Shown: one piece after another, positions 23,310 through 32,644 of the stretch | Layout: each line of letters starts with the position of its first letter | How positions within the stretch are numbered: the stretch's first letter is position 1 | Source: Gp6-AA40 sp035293405 | GTDB taxonomy: Bacteria; Acidobacteriota; Vicinamibacteria; Vicinamibacterales; UBA2999 | Direction of reading: 5' to 3' | Assembly: GCA_035293405.1 (NCBI GenBank) | Contig: DATDOE010000016.1 | Location: 1 to 64,000, forward strand | DNA: 64,000 nucleotides | Notes under the pieces: generated by a model | Databases searched by the model: none | Told to the model about the DNA's origin: nothing | What the model saw: only the letters and a program-made list of their open reading frames with translations | Program-made: the position numbers and the translations under genes

Positions 23310-26300
23310 ATGCCCAAGCGCACCGATATTAAACGCGTGCTCGTGATCGGTTCCGGGCCGATCGTCATCGGCCAGGCGGCCGAGTTCGACTACTCGGGCA
23401 CGCAGGCGTGCAAGGCGCTGCGGGCCGAGGGTCTGGAAGTGGTGCTGGTCAACAGCAACCCGGCCACGATCATGACCGACCCGGAGCTGGCCGACGCCAC
23501 CTATATCGAGCCGCTCACGCCGGAGACGATGGAGGCGATCATCGCCAAGGAGCGCCCGGATGCCGTGCTGCCCACCGTCGGCGGGCAGACGGCCCTCAAC
23601 CTCGCCGTGGCGCTCCACGAGCGCGGCATTCTGGAGAAATACAACGTCAAGCTCATTGGCGCGTCGATTGAGGCGATCAAAGTTGCCGAAGACCGCCTGC
23701 TGTTCCGCAACGCGATGGGTGAGATCGGCCTCGAGGTGCCGCAGAGCGGAGTAGCCCGGACGCTCGACGAGGCGCTGATGCTCGTTGACGATGTGGGGTT
23801 CCCGGCGATCATCCGTCCCTCGTTCACGCTCGGCGGCGTGGGCGGCGGCATCGCCTACAACGTCGAAGAGTTCCGCGAGCTGGCGGGGCGCGGGCTCGAT
23901 CTGAGCCCGGTCCACGAAATCCTGGTCGAGGAGTCGGTCATCGGCTGGAAGGAATTCGAGCTCGAGGTGATGCGGGATGTGGCCGACAACTTCGTGGTCA
24001 TCTGCTCGATTGAAAACATCGACCCCATGGGGGTGCACACTGGCGACTCGATTACCGTAGCGCCGGCGTTGACGTTGACCGACAAGGAATACCAGCGGAT
24101 GCGCGACATGGGGCGGCGCATCATCCGCCGGGTCGGCGTCGAGACCGGCGGCTCGAACATCCAGTTCGCGATCAACCCCGACGACGGCCGCATCGTCGTC
24201 ATCGAGATGAACCCGCGCGTGTCGCGGTCCTCGGCGCTGGCGTCGAAGGCCACGGGCTTTCCGATCGCGAAGATTGCCGCCAAGCTCGCCCTCGGGTACC
24301 ACCTCGACGAGATCCCCAACGACATCACGCGTCTGACGCCGGCGTCGTTCGAGCCGACCATCGACTACATCGTGGTGAAGTTCCCGCGCTGGAACTTCGA
24401 GAAGTTCCCGCAGGCGGACCGCACGCTGACCACCCAGATGAAGTCGGTGGGCGAGGCGATGGCGATTGGCCGGACGTTCAAGGAAGCCTTCCTCAAGTCC
24501 GTGCGTTCGCTCGAGCTCGGCAAGAGCGGGAGCCTCTTCTCGGGCACGTCGGCGCAGCTCGAGGAGGAAGACGAGAGCGCCTTGCGCAAACGTCTGGTGG
24601 TGCCGAGCGATCGCCGCATGTGGGCGCTGTTCCGGGCGCTGCGTCGCGGCTGGAGCGTCGAGACGATTCACGATCTGACGAAGATCGATCGCTGGTTCCT
24701 CCAGCAGTTCTCCGACATCGTCGAGCTGCGGAAGATGGCGGACCTCGGCGAGTTCCGGGAGGCCTCCACGGATCTGCTGCGGACGCTGAAACGCAGCGGG
24801 TTCAGCGATGAGGACATCGCCGGTGTGTACGGGATCGACGAGGACACCGTGCGGCAGCGCCGGCTGGAGGAAGGGCTCGTTCCCGCGTACAAGCGGATCG
24901 ACACCTGCGCCGCGGAGTTCGAGTCGTTCACGCCGTATATGTACGGGACCTACGAGAAGGCCGACGAGTCGGAGCCGACGCCGAAGAAGAAGGTGGTCAT
25001 CCTCGGCAGCGGCCCGAACCGCATCGGGCAGGGCATTGAATTCGACTACTGCTGCTGTCACGCCGTCTTCGGCTTCCGGGAGGAAGGCTTCGAGACGGTG
25101 ATGGTCAACTGCAATCCCGAGACGGTGTCGACCGACTACGACACCGCGGATCGCCTGTACTTCGAGCCGCTGACCTTTGAAGACGTCATGGCGGTGATCG
25201 AACGGGAGCGAAGTGCCGGCGGCGACGTCTCGTGCGTCGTGCAGTTCGGCGGCCAGACGCCGCTCAAGCTGGCGCTGCCGCTGCTCGAGGCCGGCGTCAC
25301 GATCCTCGGCACCTCACCGGACTCGATCGACCTGGCCGAGGATCGGCGGCGCTTCTCGCAGCTGCTCTGGGATCTGGGCGTGCCGCAGCCGGCGAGCGGA
25401 ACGGCCGTGTCCCGAGAGGAAGCGCGGGAGGTGGCCGAGCGGATTGGCTATCCGGTCGTGGTCCGCCCATCGTATGTGCTGGGTGGACGCGGCATGGCGA
25501 TCGTGTTCGATGGGGGCGCCCTGGATCGCTACATGACCGGCGCCGTCGATGTCTCCCACGACCGTCCGGTGCTCATCGACCGGTTCCTCGAAGATGCGTT
25601 CGAGTTCGACGTCGACGCGGTGGCCGACGCGACTGGCGCGGTGGTCATCGGCGGCATCATGGAACACATCGAGGAAGCCGGCATCCACTCGGGGGACAGC
25701 TCCTGCGTGGTGCCGCCGTTCATGGTTGCCGAGCGGCACCTGGCCACGATTCGCGAGTACACACGCCGCATCGCGCGTGCGCTGAAGGTCGTCGGCCTGA
25801 TGAACATTCAGTACGCGATCAAGGCCGACGTGGTCTACGTGCTCGAAGTGAACCCCCGCTCCTCGCGCACCGTGCCGTACATCGCCAAGGCGACGGGCGT
25901 GCCGATGGCGAAGATCGCGGCGCGCGTGGCCGCCGGCCGAACGCTGGCGGAGCTGGGACTGGTGGACGACCTCGAGGCGGCGGGTGTGTTCGTCAAGAGC
26001 CCGGTGTTCCCCTTCGTCCGATTCCCCGGCGTGGACACGATTCTCGGGCCGGAGATGAAGTCGACCGGCGAGGTCATGGGTGGTTCCGACAACTTCGGTG
26101 CGGCGTTCGGCAAGGCGATGATGGGCGCCGGGCAGCGTCTGCCGGAGAAAGGCTGTGTGTTCATCAGCGTGAACAACAGCGACAAGCAGACGGTGCTGCC
26201 GATTGCGCGTGACCTGTCGCAGCTGGGATTCACGTTGTCGGCCACGCGCGGCACGGCGGCGTTTCTGCGCGCCCACGGCCTCGAGGTCGAGGTCATGTTC

Positions 26301-26573
26301 AAGGTCAACGAGGGCCGGCCGAACGTCGCGGACCACTTGGTCAACCGCAGCATCGACATGGTGATCAACACCCCGCTCGGCCGCGAGTCGTTCTTCGACG
26401 ACCGTGCGGTTCGCCGCGCGGCGACGATGGCGCAGGTGCCGTGCATCACGACGTTGACCGGCGCGTCGGCGGCGGTCAGCGCGATTCGGGCACTCCGGCA
26501 GCAGGTGCTGACCGTCCGATCGCTGCAGGACTACTACGCAGGGGTCGAAGCGGGCGCGCGGGTCAACCGGTGA
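23310..26573 (+). CDS. carB: Carbamoyl-phosphate synthase large subunit
   Basis: A full-length 1087-residue protein. It opens with KRVLVIGSGPIVIGQAAEFD, and the second half repeats the pattern (VVILGSGPNRIGQGIEFD, about residue 565). Both ATP-grasp halves are intact (RPSFTLGGVGGGIAY and RPSYVLGGRGMAIV; EMNPRVSRSSALASKATG and EVNPRSSRTVPYIAKATG). The C-terminal MGS-like domain (KGCVFISVNNSDK to the end) normally binds allosteric effectors such as UMP and ornithine. It makes carbamoyl phosphate from bicarbonate, ammonia and two ATP. Confidence 0.96.
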   Translation: MPKRTDIKRVLVIGSGPIVIGQAAEFDYSGTQACKALRAEGLEVVLVNSNPATIMTDPELADATYIEPLTPETMEAIIAKERPDAVLPTVGGQTALNLAVALHERGILEKYNVKLIGASIEAIKVAEDRLLFRNAMGEIGLEVPQSGVARTLDEALMLVDDVGFPAIIRPSFTLGGVGGGIAYNVEEFRELAGRGLDLSPVHEILVEESVIGWKEFELEVMRDVADNFVVICSIENIDPMGVHTGDSITVAPALTLTDKEYQRMRDMGRRIIRRVGVETGGSNIQFAINPDDGRIVVIEMNPRVSRSSALASKATGFPIAKIAAKLALGYHLDEIPNDITRLTPASFEPTIDYIVVKFPRWNFEKFPQADRTLTTQMKSVGEAMAIGRTFKEAFLKSVRSLELGKSGSLFSGTSAQLEEEDESALRKRLVVPSDRRMWALFRALRRGWSVETIHDLTKIDRWFLQQFSDIVELRKMADLGEFREASTDLLRTLKRSGFSDEDIAGVYGIDEDTVRQRRLEEGLVPAYKRIDTCAAEFESFTPYMYGTYEKADESEPTPKKKVVILGSGPNRIGQGIEFDYCCCHAVFGFREEGFETVMVNCNPETVSTDYDTADRLYFEPLTFEDVMAVIERERSAGGDVSCVVQFGGQTPLKLALPLLEAGVTILGTSPDSIDLAEDRRRFSQLLWDLGVPQPASGTAVSREEAREVAERIGYPVVVRPSYVLGGRGMAIVFDGGALDRYMTGAVDVSHDRPVLIDRFLEDAFEFDVDAVADATGAVVIGGIMEHIEEAGIHSGDSSCVVPPFMVAERHLATIREYTRRIARALKVVGLMNIQYAIKADVVYVLEVNPRSSRTVPYIAKATGVPMAKIAARVAAGRTLAELGLVDDLEAAGVFVKSPVFPFVRFPGVDTILGPEMKSTGEVMGGSDNFGAAFGKAMMGAGQRLPEKGCVFISVNNSDKQTVLPIARDLSQLGFTLSATRGTAAFLRAHGLEVEVMFKVNEGRPNVADHLVNRSIDMVINTPLGRESFFDDRAVRRAATMAQVPCITTLTGASAAVSAIRALRQQVLTVRSLQDYYAGVEAGARVNR

Positions 26574-26581
26574 TGTCGTAA

Positions 26582-26706
26582 CGCAAGACTCAAAACGCAA
26601 AACTCAAACAACGCCAGAACGTGGACCGCAACACTCGACGCTCGACGTCCGAGACCAAGCACCAGCTGAGCGTGCTTTGTTTGAGTTTTGCGTTTTGCAT
26701 TTTGAG
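26582..26706. repeat. Heptamer-built inverted repeat (CTCAAAA/CGCAAAA family)
   Basis: The left arm 26582-26609 is four heptamers (CGCAAGA, CTCAAAA, CGCAAAA, CTCAAAC). The right arm 26679-26706 is GTTTGAG, TTTTGCG, TTTTGCA, TTTTGAG, matching the left arm at 24 of 28 positions with the inner 14 bases exact. The left arm is between carB and the next gene. The right arm lies inside the next gene and codes for its signal-peptide core. Confidence 0.8.
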
Positions 26707-27556
26707 TTGCTTGCTGCTCGCCGCTCAGACCGCCCCCTTCCGCGCCCGCGTTGACATCGTCCAAGTCACCGTCTCGGTGACGGATGCGAGCGGCCGTCTG
26801 ATCACCGGCCTCACCAAAGAGGACTTTCAGATCTTCGAAGACGGCGTCGAGCAACGCATCACGCAATTCACTGACCAGCGCGTCCCCGTCAGCCTCGGGA
26901 TTCTGCTCGATGCCAGCGACAGCATGCGCGGTCAGCCGGTGGTGGACGCCCGCGAGGCCCTCGATCGATTCGTGGGCGACCTGCTGCTGAACGAGGACGA
27001 GGTGTTCGTGGCGACGTTCAGTCATCTGCCACGGCTCGTTGCCAAGTGGACCAAGCCACCATCAACCTTGCGGGGATCGCTTGCCGGCCTGAAGCCGTCC
27101 GGTGGGACGGCGATTTACGACGCGCTCTCTGACACGGCACAGCTCTTCGAGCAGCGTATCAATCTCCGGGCGGCGATGGTGGTGGTGTCCGATGGCGCGG
27201 ATACCGCCAGCGACCGGTCGCTGCTTCAGGCGACCGATGTGATCCGGCGGAGCGACGCCTTCGTGTACGCGATTGCGATTGATTCGGCCGAAGCGCGAGA
27301 GAGCACTCGGGTCAACCCGGAAGCCCTCCGCGACATCACCGCGCTGACCGGGGGCTACACCGAAGTGGTCCGCACCGCGGCGGACCTGGGCCCTGCGACC
27401 GCACGCATCGCTGACGAGTTGAACAAGCAGTACACCCTCGGTTTCAGCTCCGCCAAGCCGCCCGATCGGTCATGGCGGCCGTTGCGGGTCCGGGTTCGGA
27501 AGGGCGAGTACTTCGTGCGCGCCCGTCGCGGCTATTTCGCCCAGCCGGCCCGCTGA
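26621..27556 (+). CDS. Secreted VWA-domain protein (VWFA-related, acidobacterial type)
   Basis: 311 residues from GTG 26621; GTG 26672 is an alternative that keeps only the hydrophobic signal. The signal core (LCLSFAFCILSCLLLAA) ends near residue 36. A beta-rich domain (VTVSVTDASGRLITGLTKED) precedes the VWA domain, whose metal-site motif is LDASDSMRG (DxSxS) with a Thr in SGGTAIYDAL and Asp in VVSDGADTAS. The C-terminus (YTLGFSSAKPPDRSWRPLRV) is the usual ending in TIGR03436-type proteins, which are abundant in Acidobacteriota. Its role is unknown; the MIDAS-like site suggests metal-dependent protein binding in the periplasm. Confidence 0.8.
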   Translation: MDRNTRRSTSETKHQLSVLCLSFAFCILSCLLLAAQTAPFRARVDIVQVTVSVTDASGRLITGLTKEDFQIFEDGVEQRITQFTDQRVPVSLGILLDASDSMRGQPVVDAREALDRFVGDLLLNEDEVFVATFSHLPRLVAKWTKPPSTLRGSLAGLKPSGGTAIYDALSDTAQLFEQRINLRAAMVVVSDGADTASDRSLLQATDVIRRSDAFVYAIAIDSAEARESTRVNPEALRDITALTGGYTEVVRTAADLGPATARIADELNKQYTLGFSSAKPPDRSWRPLRVRVRKGEYFVRARRGYFAQPAR

Positions 27557-27600
27557 ACGTTCGCCGCCCTCCCGTTTTTCTCCCGCCTGCATTTTGACCC

Positions 27601-27654
27601 TTGACGACTGAATTGGTCGGACATACACTTCTCTGATTGTGAGACTCAGTCTCA
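27601..27654 (+). promoter_or_regulatory. Promoter with Fur-box-like palindrome before the iron operon
   Basis: TTGACG (27601-27606) and TACACT (27624-27629), 17 bases apart, look like a sigma-70 promoter. Just after the expected start lies a perfect 7-1-7 palindrome, TGAGACTcAGTCTCA (27640-27654). Fur boxes follow the same geometry (TGATAATnATTATCA) and share the TGA-A-T half pattern. The downstream genes are of iron-uptake type, so iron repression is likely. This is inferred from symmetry and context. Confidence 0.5.
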
Positions 27655-27707
27655 GTCTCGAACTCCAATCTCTCCCGTACCCGGGTGATCTCGCGTAGGT
27701 GGCGTCG

Positions 27708-28898
27708 ATGAAACTGCGGACTCTGATCTTCTGGCCCCACCTCGTCGCTGGCGTCGCGGCGGGCCTCGTCATTCTCGTGATGTCGGCGACCGGTGCCGTC
27801 CTGACCTACGAGCGGCAACTGGTGGCCTGGTCCGACAGGGAGTTCCGATCCGTACCTCCCAGCCCGGGGGCTTCGCGCCTGCCGGTCGAGGCCATCCTCG
27901 AGACCCTGAAACGGGAGCATCCCGAGATCGCGCCAACCGCCGTCACCCAGGCCTCGGCGGCCGACGCCCCGGTGACGCTCGCGGTGCCGCAGCGCACGCT
28001 CTATGTCGATGCGTATTCCGCTCGGCTGCTGGGGGACGGATCGCAGACGCTGCGTCGATTCATGAGCGGCACCCGCGCCTGGCATCGGTGGCTGGCCGTC
28101 GAGGACGACGGACGACCGATCGCGCGAGCCATCACCGGATGGTCCAGCCTGATCTTTCTCTTCATCATTGCCTCGGGCTTCTATCTCTGGTTTCCCCGCA
28201 AGTGGAAGTGGCCGCAGATCCGGGCCGTCGTCCTGTTCAACGCGAAGGCGACGGGCAAGGCACGCGACTTCAATTGGCACAACGTCATTGGTGTCTGGTC
28301 CGCGATCCCGCTCTTCATCGTCGTGCTTGCCGGCCTGCCGATCTCGTTTCCCTGGGCCAACGCGCTCGTCTACCGCATGGTTGGCGAAGAGGTCCCAGCG
28401 CGTGGGGGGCGAGAGGGCGGCGGTAATCGCGAACGTCGTGCGACCGGTGAAAACGCCGAGGCTGCTGCTGGCTCGTTCGACGGGCTGAATGCGCTGTGGT
28501 CCCGCGCCGAGCAACAGGTTGAAGGCTGGCGGACGATCAACATGCGCATCCCGGAATCCAGCCGCGCACCGGTGGTGTTCGCGATTGACAAGGGTGACGG
28601 TGGACAGCCCCATCTCCGTTCCAACCTGACGCTCGAACGTGCCACCGGTCGCGTGGTCACGTACGAGGCATTCGAAGATCAAAGCCTCGGCCGCCGCTTG
28701 CGCAGCATCTCTCGATTCGCCCATACCGGTGAGGTGTTGGGCATTCCAGGACAGACGATCGCCGGTCTTGCGACCGCCGGGGGAGCCGTCCTCGTGTGGA
28801 CCGGCATTGCCCTCGCATGGCGACGCCTGCGCGCCTGGATGAAGCGGCGCCGATTGGACAGGACCGAGTCGGCCTCTCAACAGAGTTCAGCAGCGTGA
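27708..28898 (+). CDS. PepSY-associated inner-membrane protein (PiuB-like)
   Basis: 396 residues from ATG 27708 (MKLRTLIFWPHLVAG); a GTG three codons earlier is possible. TM1 (HLVAGVAAGLVILVMSATGA), a periplasmic PepSY-type loop, TM2-3 (SLIFLFIIASGFYLWFPR and AIPLFIVVLAGLPISFPW) with the family FYLWFPRKW motif, then a second periplasmic part and TM4 near the C-terminus (GLATAGGAVLVWTGIALAWR). Such proteins are encoded with TonB-dependent siderophore receptors and are thought to help reduce or move iron at the inner membrane. The receptor gene begins 25 bp downstream. Confidence 0.85.
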   Translation: MKLRTLIFWPHLVAGVAAGLVILVMSATGAVLTYERQLVAWSDREFRSVPPSPGASRLPVEAILETLKREHPEIAPTAVTQASAADAPVTLAVPQRTLYVDAYSARLLGDGSQTLRRFMSGTRAWHRWLAVEDDGRPIARAITGWSSLIFLFIIASGFYLWFPRKWKWPQIRAVVLFNAKATGKARDFNWHNVIGVWSAIPLFIVVLAGLPISFPWANALVYRMVGEEVPARGGREGGGNRERRATGENAEAAAGSFDGLNALWSRAEQQVEGWRTINMRIPESSRAPVVFAIDKGDGGQPHLRSNLTLERATGRVVTYEAFEDQSLGRRLRSISRFAHTGEVLGIPGQTIAGLATAGGAVLVWTGIALAWRRLRAWMKRRRLDRTESASQQSSAA

Positions 28899-28923
28899 TT
28901 CAACCCATTTCGGAGTCCGGACG

Positions 28924-31467
28924 ATGAAGAACAGAACGATTGGTCAGGCGGGCAAGAACACTCGGCGGAGACGACGCGGCACGGCCCGCCTGTTCGTGCT
29001 GGGTGCAGCGTTCATGGCGTCGACGTCTGGAAGCGCCGCCCTGGCGCAACCCGTGGATGCCGGCATGCGCACTCGGACATCGGTCACGGGCCTGCGTGGA
29101 CGAGTCCAGCAGGCAACTCAGGGCGCGGCGTCGCCGCAGGACGCGAAGAAGCAGTTCGCGATCGCGGCCGGCCCGCTTGGCGACGTCCTCGCGGCGTTTC
29201 AACGCATCGCCGGCGTGAAGGCCGTGCTGGCCCTCGAATCACTGGGATCGATCCAGTCACCCGGAGTGTTCGGGCTGTTGACGGCGGAGCAGGCGCTCCA
29301 GCAGATCGTGGTGGGCACCGGCGCGTCATTCCGGTTTACCTCGCCGGGGGAGGTCGTGCTCGACGTTCGGGCCCAGTCAGAGTCGGTCGAAGTCACTGGT
29401 CGGCTTCCAGGGGTGCAATCGCCAAAGTACGCAGCGCCGTTGCGCGACATTGCCCAGACGATCGCCGTGATTCCGCGCGCCGTCATGGAGGAGCAGGGCG
29501 CGACGACGTTGAGCGAAGCGCTTCGCAACGTGCCGGGCATCACACTACAGGCCGGCGAGGGTGGTGGCTCGTCGAACACGTCCGGGGACATGTTCAACAT
29601 GCGCGGCTTCAACGCCTCGAACAGTCTGTTTGTCGACGGCGTTCGTGATGACGGGCTGATCTCCAGAGACGTGTTCAACCTCGAGCAGGTCGAAGTGTTC
29701 CTGGGGCCGACCGGTTCCGACGTGGGACGCGGCACGGCTGCCGGCTACGTGAACATGCAGACGAAAACGCCCCACGCGGGGACGTCGTACTCGGCGCTCT
29801 TCGGCTTCGGCAATGCCGAACAGCAGCGGCTGTCCGCCGACGCGAACTGGGCGCGGCCGATGGGCCAGGCGAACAGCTGGCTCGAGAAGAGCGCCTTCCG
29901 TCTGAATGTCTTGTGGCAGGACAGCGGCGTACCTGGTCGAGACGTCGTCGCGCTCGAGAGCAAGGCCGTCGCTCCAACGATCACACTCGGTCTCGAGAGT
30001 CCGACGCGCGTCACCCTCGGCGCGCAGATCGTCCGTCAGGACAACGTGCCGGACTACGGCATTCCCGGGGCCGCCTGGCAGGATGTGCAGCTGGCGCCGA
30101 CCACCGTGCGCGCGCCGGCGCCCGTCGACCAGAGCAATTTCTATGGCAGTGTCGGGTACGACTACGACCGCGCCAGACAGGACAGCTACACCGCGCGCAT
30201 CGAGCACGACGTCAACCGGAGCATGACGCTCCGCAATCAGACGCGCTACAACCAGACGCACCGGGAAGCGGTGATCTCGACGGTGCAGAATGTCGCCGCG
30301 TACAACGCTGAGACCAACCTGGTCACCGTCGCGCGGCAGGGGAACGAGCGCGAGAACAAGGTGACCTCGAACCAGACCAGCCTTGCGACACGGTTCTCCA
30401 CGGGCCGACTGCGTCACGCCTCGAACCTCGGCCTCGAAGTCACTCGCGAAGAGCAGTTCGCTCCGACGTTGACTGGTCTTGGCACGCGAGCGCCGGTCGA
30501 CATCTTCAGACCCAATCCGCTCGATCCGGTGACGGGATACGCGCCCGCGCGCACCAACGCATTCAGCACAGGGCGCTCGAACACGATCGCCTTGTACGGA
30601 TTCGACTCGGTCGAGCTGAGTAACCGGTGGCAACTGAGTGGCGGCCTGCGCTGGGAACACTACGACACCGAGTTCCGCGCCCAAAACGCGGCTGGTGTCG
30701 TGACCACCGCGTTGGAGGGCGCCGACAGCCTCGTCAGCGGCAAAGTGGGGCTGCTGTACCGCATCAGCGCCTCTGGCAACGCCTACGTCTCCTATGGGAC
30801 AACGGTGACGCCGCCAGGCAACGCCAACTTCACGTTGAGCGCGCAGCAGAACAACCAGAACAATCCGAACGTGAAGCCACAGGAATCCACCAACTATGAA
30901 GTGGGCAGCAAGTGGGACTTCGCCGGCGGACGTCTCTCGGTGAACGGCGCGGTGTTCCGGACGGAGAACAAGAACGTCATCTTCACCGTGGATGCCACCG
31001 CCGTTCCTCCGATCTACAACCAGGATGACGCCCAGCGCGTGCAGGGCGTCAGCCTCGGTGCCATGGGACGGATCACCGATCGGTGGGAGGTGCTCGCCAA
31101 CGTCGGCTACCTCGATAGCGAGCTGCAGACACAGAACTCCATCAACAACGGTCGACGCTTGACGCTGACTCCTGACTGGGCGAGCAGCTTCTGGACAACC
31201 TACCGGTTCCCGCTTGGGATCTCGCTCGGTGGCGGCGTTCGTCACACCAATGCCGTGTGGATCAACGCCGGCAATACCATTCAGTCGCCGGGCTATCACC
31301 TCGTCGACGCGCTCGCCGAGTACGCCGTCAACACGCATCTCAGCCTTCGTCTCAACATTTACAACCTCACCAACGAGACCTACATCCGGAACGTGAACAG
31401 CAATGGCGGCCGCTACAACCCCGGCAACCCGCGGTCGGCCATGTTGACCTCGAACATCAGGTTCTGA
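28924..31467 (+). CDS. TonB-dependent siderophore receptor with STN domain
   Basis: 847 residues. A signal peptide (basic start, FVLGAAFMASTSGSAALA) is followed by an STN domain (FAIAAGPLGDVLAAFQRIAG, about residues 77-140) used for signalling to an anti-sigma factor in transducer receptors. The plug (TLSEALRNVPGITLQAGEGG, FNMRGFNASNSLFVDGVRDD) and a long barrel follow, ending in the C-terminal Phe (TSNIRF) expected for outer-membrane insertion. It imports ferric siderophore with energy from TonB. The STN domain would normally imply a nearby FecIR-type sigma/anti-sigma pair, but none is in the window. Confidence 0.92.
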   Translation: MKNRTIGQAGKNTRRRRRGTARLFVLGAAFMASTSGSAALAQPVDAGMRTRTSVTGLRGRVQQATQGAASPQDAKKQFAIAAGPLGDVLAAFQRIAGVKAVLALESLGSIQSPGVFGLLTAEQALQQIVVGTGASFRFTSPGEVVLDVRAQSESVEVTGRLPGVQSPKYAAPLRDIAQTIAVIPRAVMEEQGATTLSEALRNVPGITLQAGEGGGSSNTSGDMFNMRGFNASNSLFVDGVRDDGLISRDVFNLEQVEVFLGPTGSDVGRGTAAGYVNMQTKTPHAGTSYSALFGFGNAEQQRLSADANWARPMGQANSWLEKSAFRLNVLWQDSGVPGRDVVALESKAVAPTITLGLESPTRVTLGAQIVRQDNVPDYGIPGAAWQDVQLAPTTVRAPAPVDQSNFYGSVGYDYDRARQDSYTARIEHDVNRSMTLRNQTRYNQTHREAVISTVQNVAAYNAETNLVTVARQGNERENKVTSNQTSLATRFSTGRLRHASNLGLEVTREEQFAPTLTGLGTRAPVDIFRPNPLDPVTGYAPARTNAFSTGRSNTIALYGFDSVELSNRWQLSGGLRWEHYDTEFRAQNAAGVVTTALEGADSLVSGKVGLLYRISASGNAYVSYGTTVTPPGNANFTLSAQQNNQNNPNVKPQESTNYEVGSKWDFAGGRLSVNGAVFRTENKNVIFTVDATAVPPIYNQDDAQRVQGVSLGAMGRITDRWEVLANVGYLDSELQTQNSINNGRRLTLTPDWASSFWTTYRFPLGISLGGGVRHTNAVWINAGNTIQSPGYHLVDALAEYAVNTHLSLRLNIYNLTNETYIRNVNSNGGRYNPGNPRSAMLTSNIRF

Positions 31468-31480
31468 GGGCGTCAGCCCG

Positions 31481-32161
31481 ATGGTGATCCAGATTCCCGA
31501 TGTGCTGACGGCCGAGCAGGTGGCGCATGCGCGCCGTCTGCTCGACACCGCCGACTGGGTCGACGGTCGAGTGACCGCCGGGTCGCAGTCGGCGCGGACC
31601 AAGGACAACCTGCAGTTGCCCGAGGACCATCCAGTCGCGCGCCAGCTCGGGGAGATGATTCTCACCGCGCTCAGCCGCAACTCGTTGTTCGTATCGGCGG
31701 CGCTGCCGTTGCGCGTGTTTCCACCACTGTTCAACTGCTATCAGGGCGGGCAGTCGTTCGGCAACCACGTGGACAACGCGATCCGGCAGGTCCGCGGCAC
31801 AGGTGCCACCGTTCGCACCGATCTCTCGGCCACGCTCTTCCTCGCCGATCCGGAGGACTACGACGGTGGCGAGCTGATGGTCGAGGACACCTATGGTGTG
31901 CACGCAGTGAAGCTGCCGCCCGGCCACATGGTCCTGTACCCCGCGTCGAGCCTGCACAACGTCACGCCTGTGACTCGCGGCGCGCGTATCGCTTCCTTCT
32001 TCTGGGTTCAGAGCATGCTGCGGGACGACGGCGAGCGGACGCTGCTGTTCGATCTCGACACGGCCATTCAGAGGCTCACGGTGGATCTGCCCGATCACCC
32101 GGCCGCCGTCCAGTTGACGTCGGTCTATCACAACCTTCTCCGGCGCTGGGCGGACGTATAG
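31481..32161 (+). CDS. PiuC/YbiX-type Fe(II)/2-oxoglutarate dioxygenase
   Basis: 226 residues with the PKHD-type hydroxylase layout: FNCYQGGQSFGNHVDNAIRQ holds the first His and Asp of the iron triad, and YPASSLHNVTPVTRGARIAS holds the distal His and the 2-oxoglutarate-binding Arg. The C-terminal helix pair ends in VYHNLLRRWADV, as in PiuC. Genes of this family sit beside TonB-dependent siderophore receptors (PiuA/Fiu) and are iron-repressed. It lies 13 bp after the receptor gene. Confidence 0.9.
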   Translation: MVIQIPDVLTAEQVAHARRLLDTADWVDGRVTAGSQSARTKDNLQLPEDHPVARQLGEMILTALSRNSLFVSAALPLRVFPPLFNCYQGGQSFGNHVDNAIRQVRGTGATVRTDLSATLFLADPEDYDGGELMVEDTYGVHAVKLPPGHMVLYPASSLHNVTPVTRGARIASFFWVQSMLRDDGERTLLFDLDTAIQRLTVDLPDHPAAVQLTSVYHNLLRRWADV

Positions 32162-32168
32162 ACGTCCA

Positions 32169-32603
32169 ATGATTCTGATCGAAGACACGCACTGGCCGCT
32201 CGTCGTGATCGGCGTGTGCCGTGGACCGCGTCTGGACGAGGCCATTCTGGACAGGGCGCGTGCGCGGTGGCGATCGCCCGAGCCGCGACGGGCGCTCTTC
32301 GTGGTTCCCGGCTTCGGCCAGTGCGCGTTGACCGCGCATGCGGCGTTGAGGCGCTGGCTGACGCGTCAGCCAGCGCCGGCCGCGCTCTGCCGAAGCGCCG
32401 CGTGGGTGATTCCAGATGACGCCGTCCGCGCCAGCGTGGCGCTGATGCTGGATCTGGGCGGATACGCGCCGTTCGGCGGACCCGCCGCGACCTTCGAGAC
32501 GGTGACTGCCGCGTTTGCGTGGATGCGCGATCTCGCTCGGGTTGAGGATTCCGCGCCCTTCGTGCTCCCGCCAATCGTCACGAACTGCCACCCGTCCCTG
32601 TAA
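32169..32603 (+). CDS. Hypothetical protein of the iron operon
   Basis: 144 residues, start 7 bp after the dioxygenase stop, so almost certainly part of the same transcript. It is a soluble alpha/beta protein with no signal peptide. Segments such as EPRRALFVVPGFGQC and YAPFGGPAATFETVTAAFAW show alternating strands and amphipathic helices, a little like STAS-type folds, but I cannot place it in a family. The end of the gene is followed by comEC within 42 bp. Confidence 0.6.
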   Translation: MILIEDTHWPLVVIGVCRGPRLDEAILDRARARWRSPEPRRALFVVPGFGQCALTAHAALRRWLTRQPAPAALCRSAAWVIPDDAVRASVALMLDLGGYAPFGGPAATFETVTAAFAWMRDLARVEDSAPFVLPPIVTNCHPSL

Positions 32604-32644
32604 GTGATTGACGCGCGCGCAGGCACGCCCGTGCGGCGTCTTGC

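Noticed and set aside
23289..25061. 590-codon minus-strand frame
   Set aside because: It is antisense to carB; long open antisense frames are expected at this GC content and it shows no motifs.
27444..28880. 478-codon minus-strand frame
   Set aside because: Antisense to the PepSY protein; no recognisable protein features.
29545..31734. 729-codon minus-strand frame
   Set aside because: Antisense to the TonB-dependent receptor, which has full domain evidence; the antisense translation is His/Arg/Asp-rich noise.
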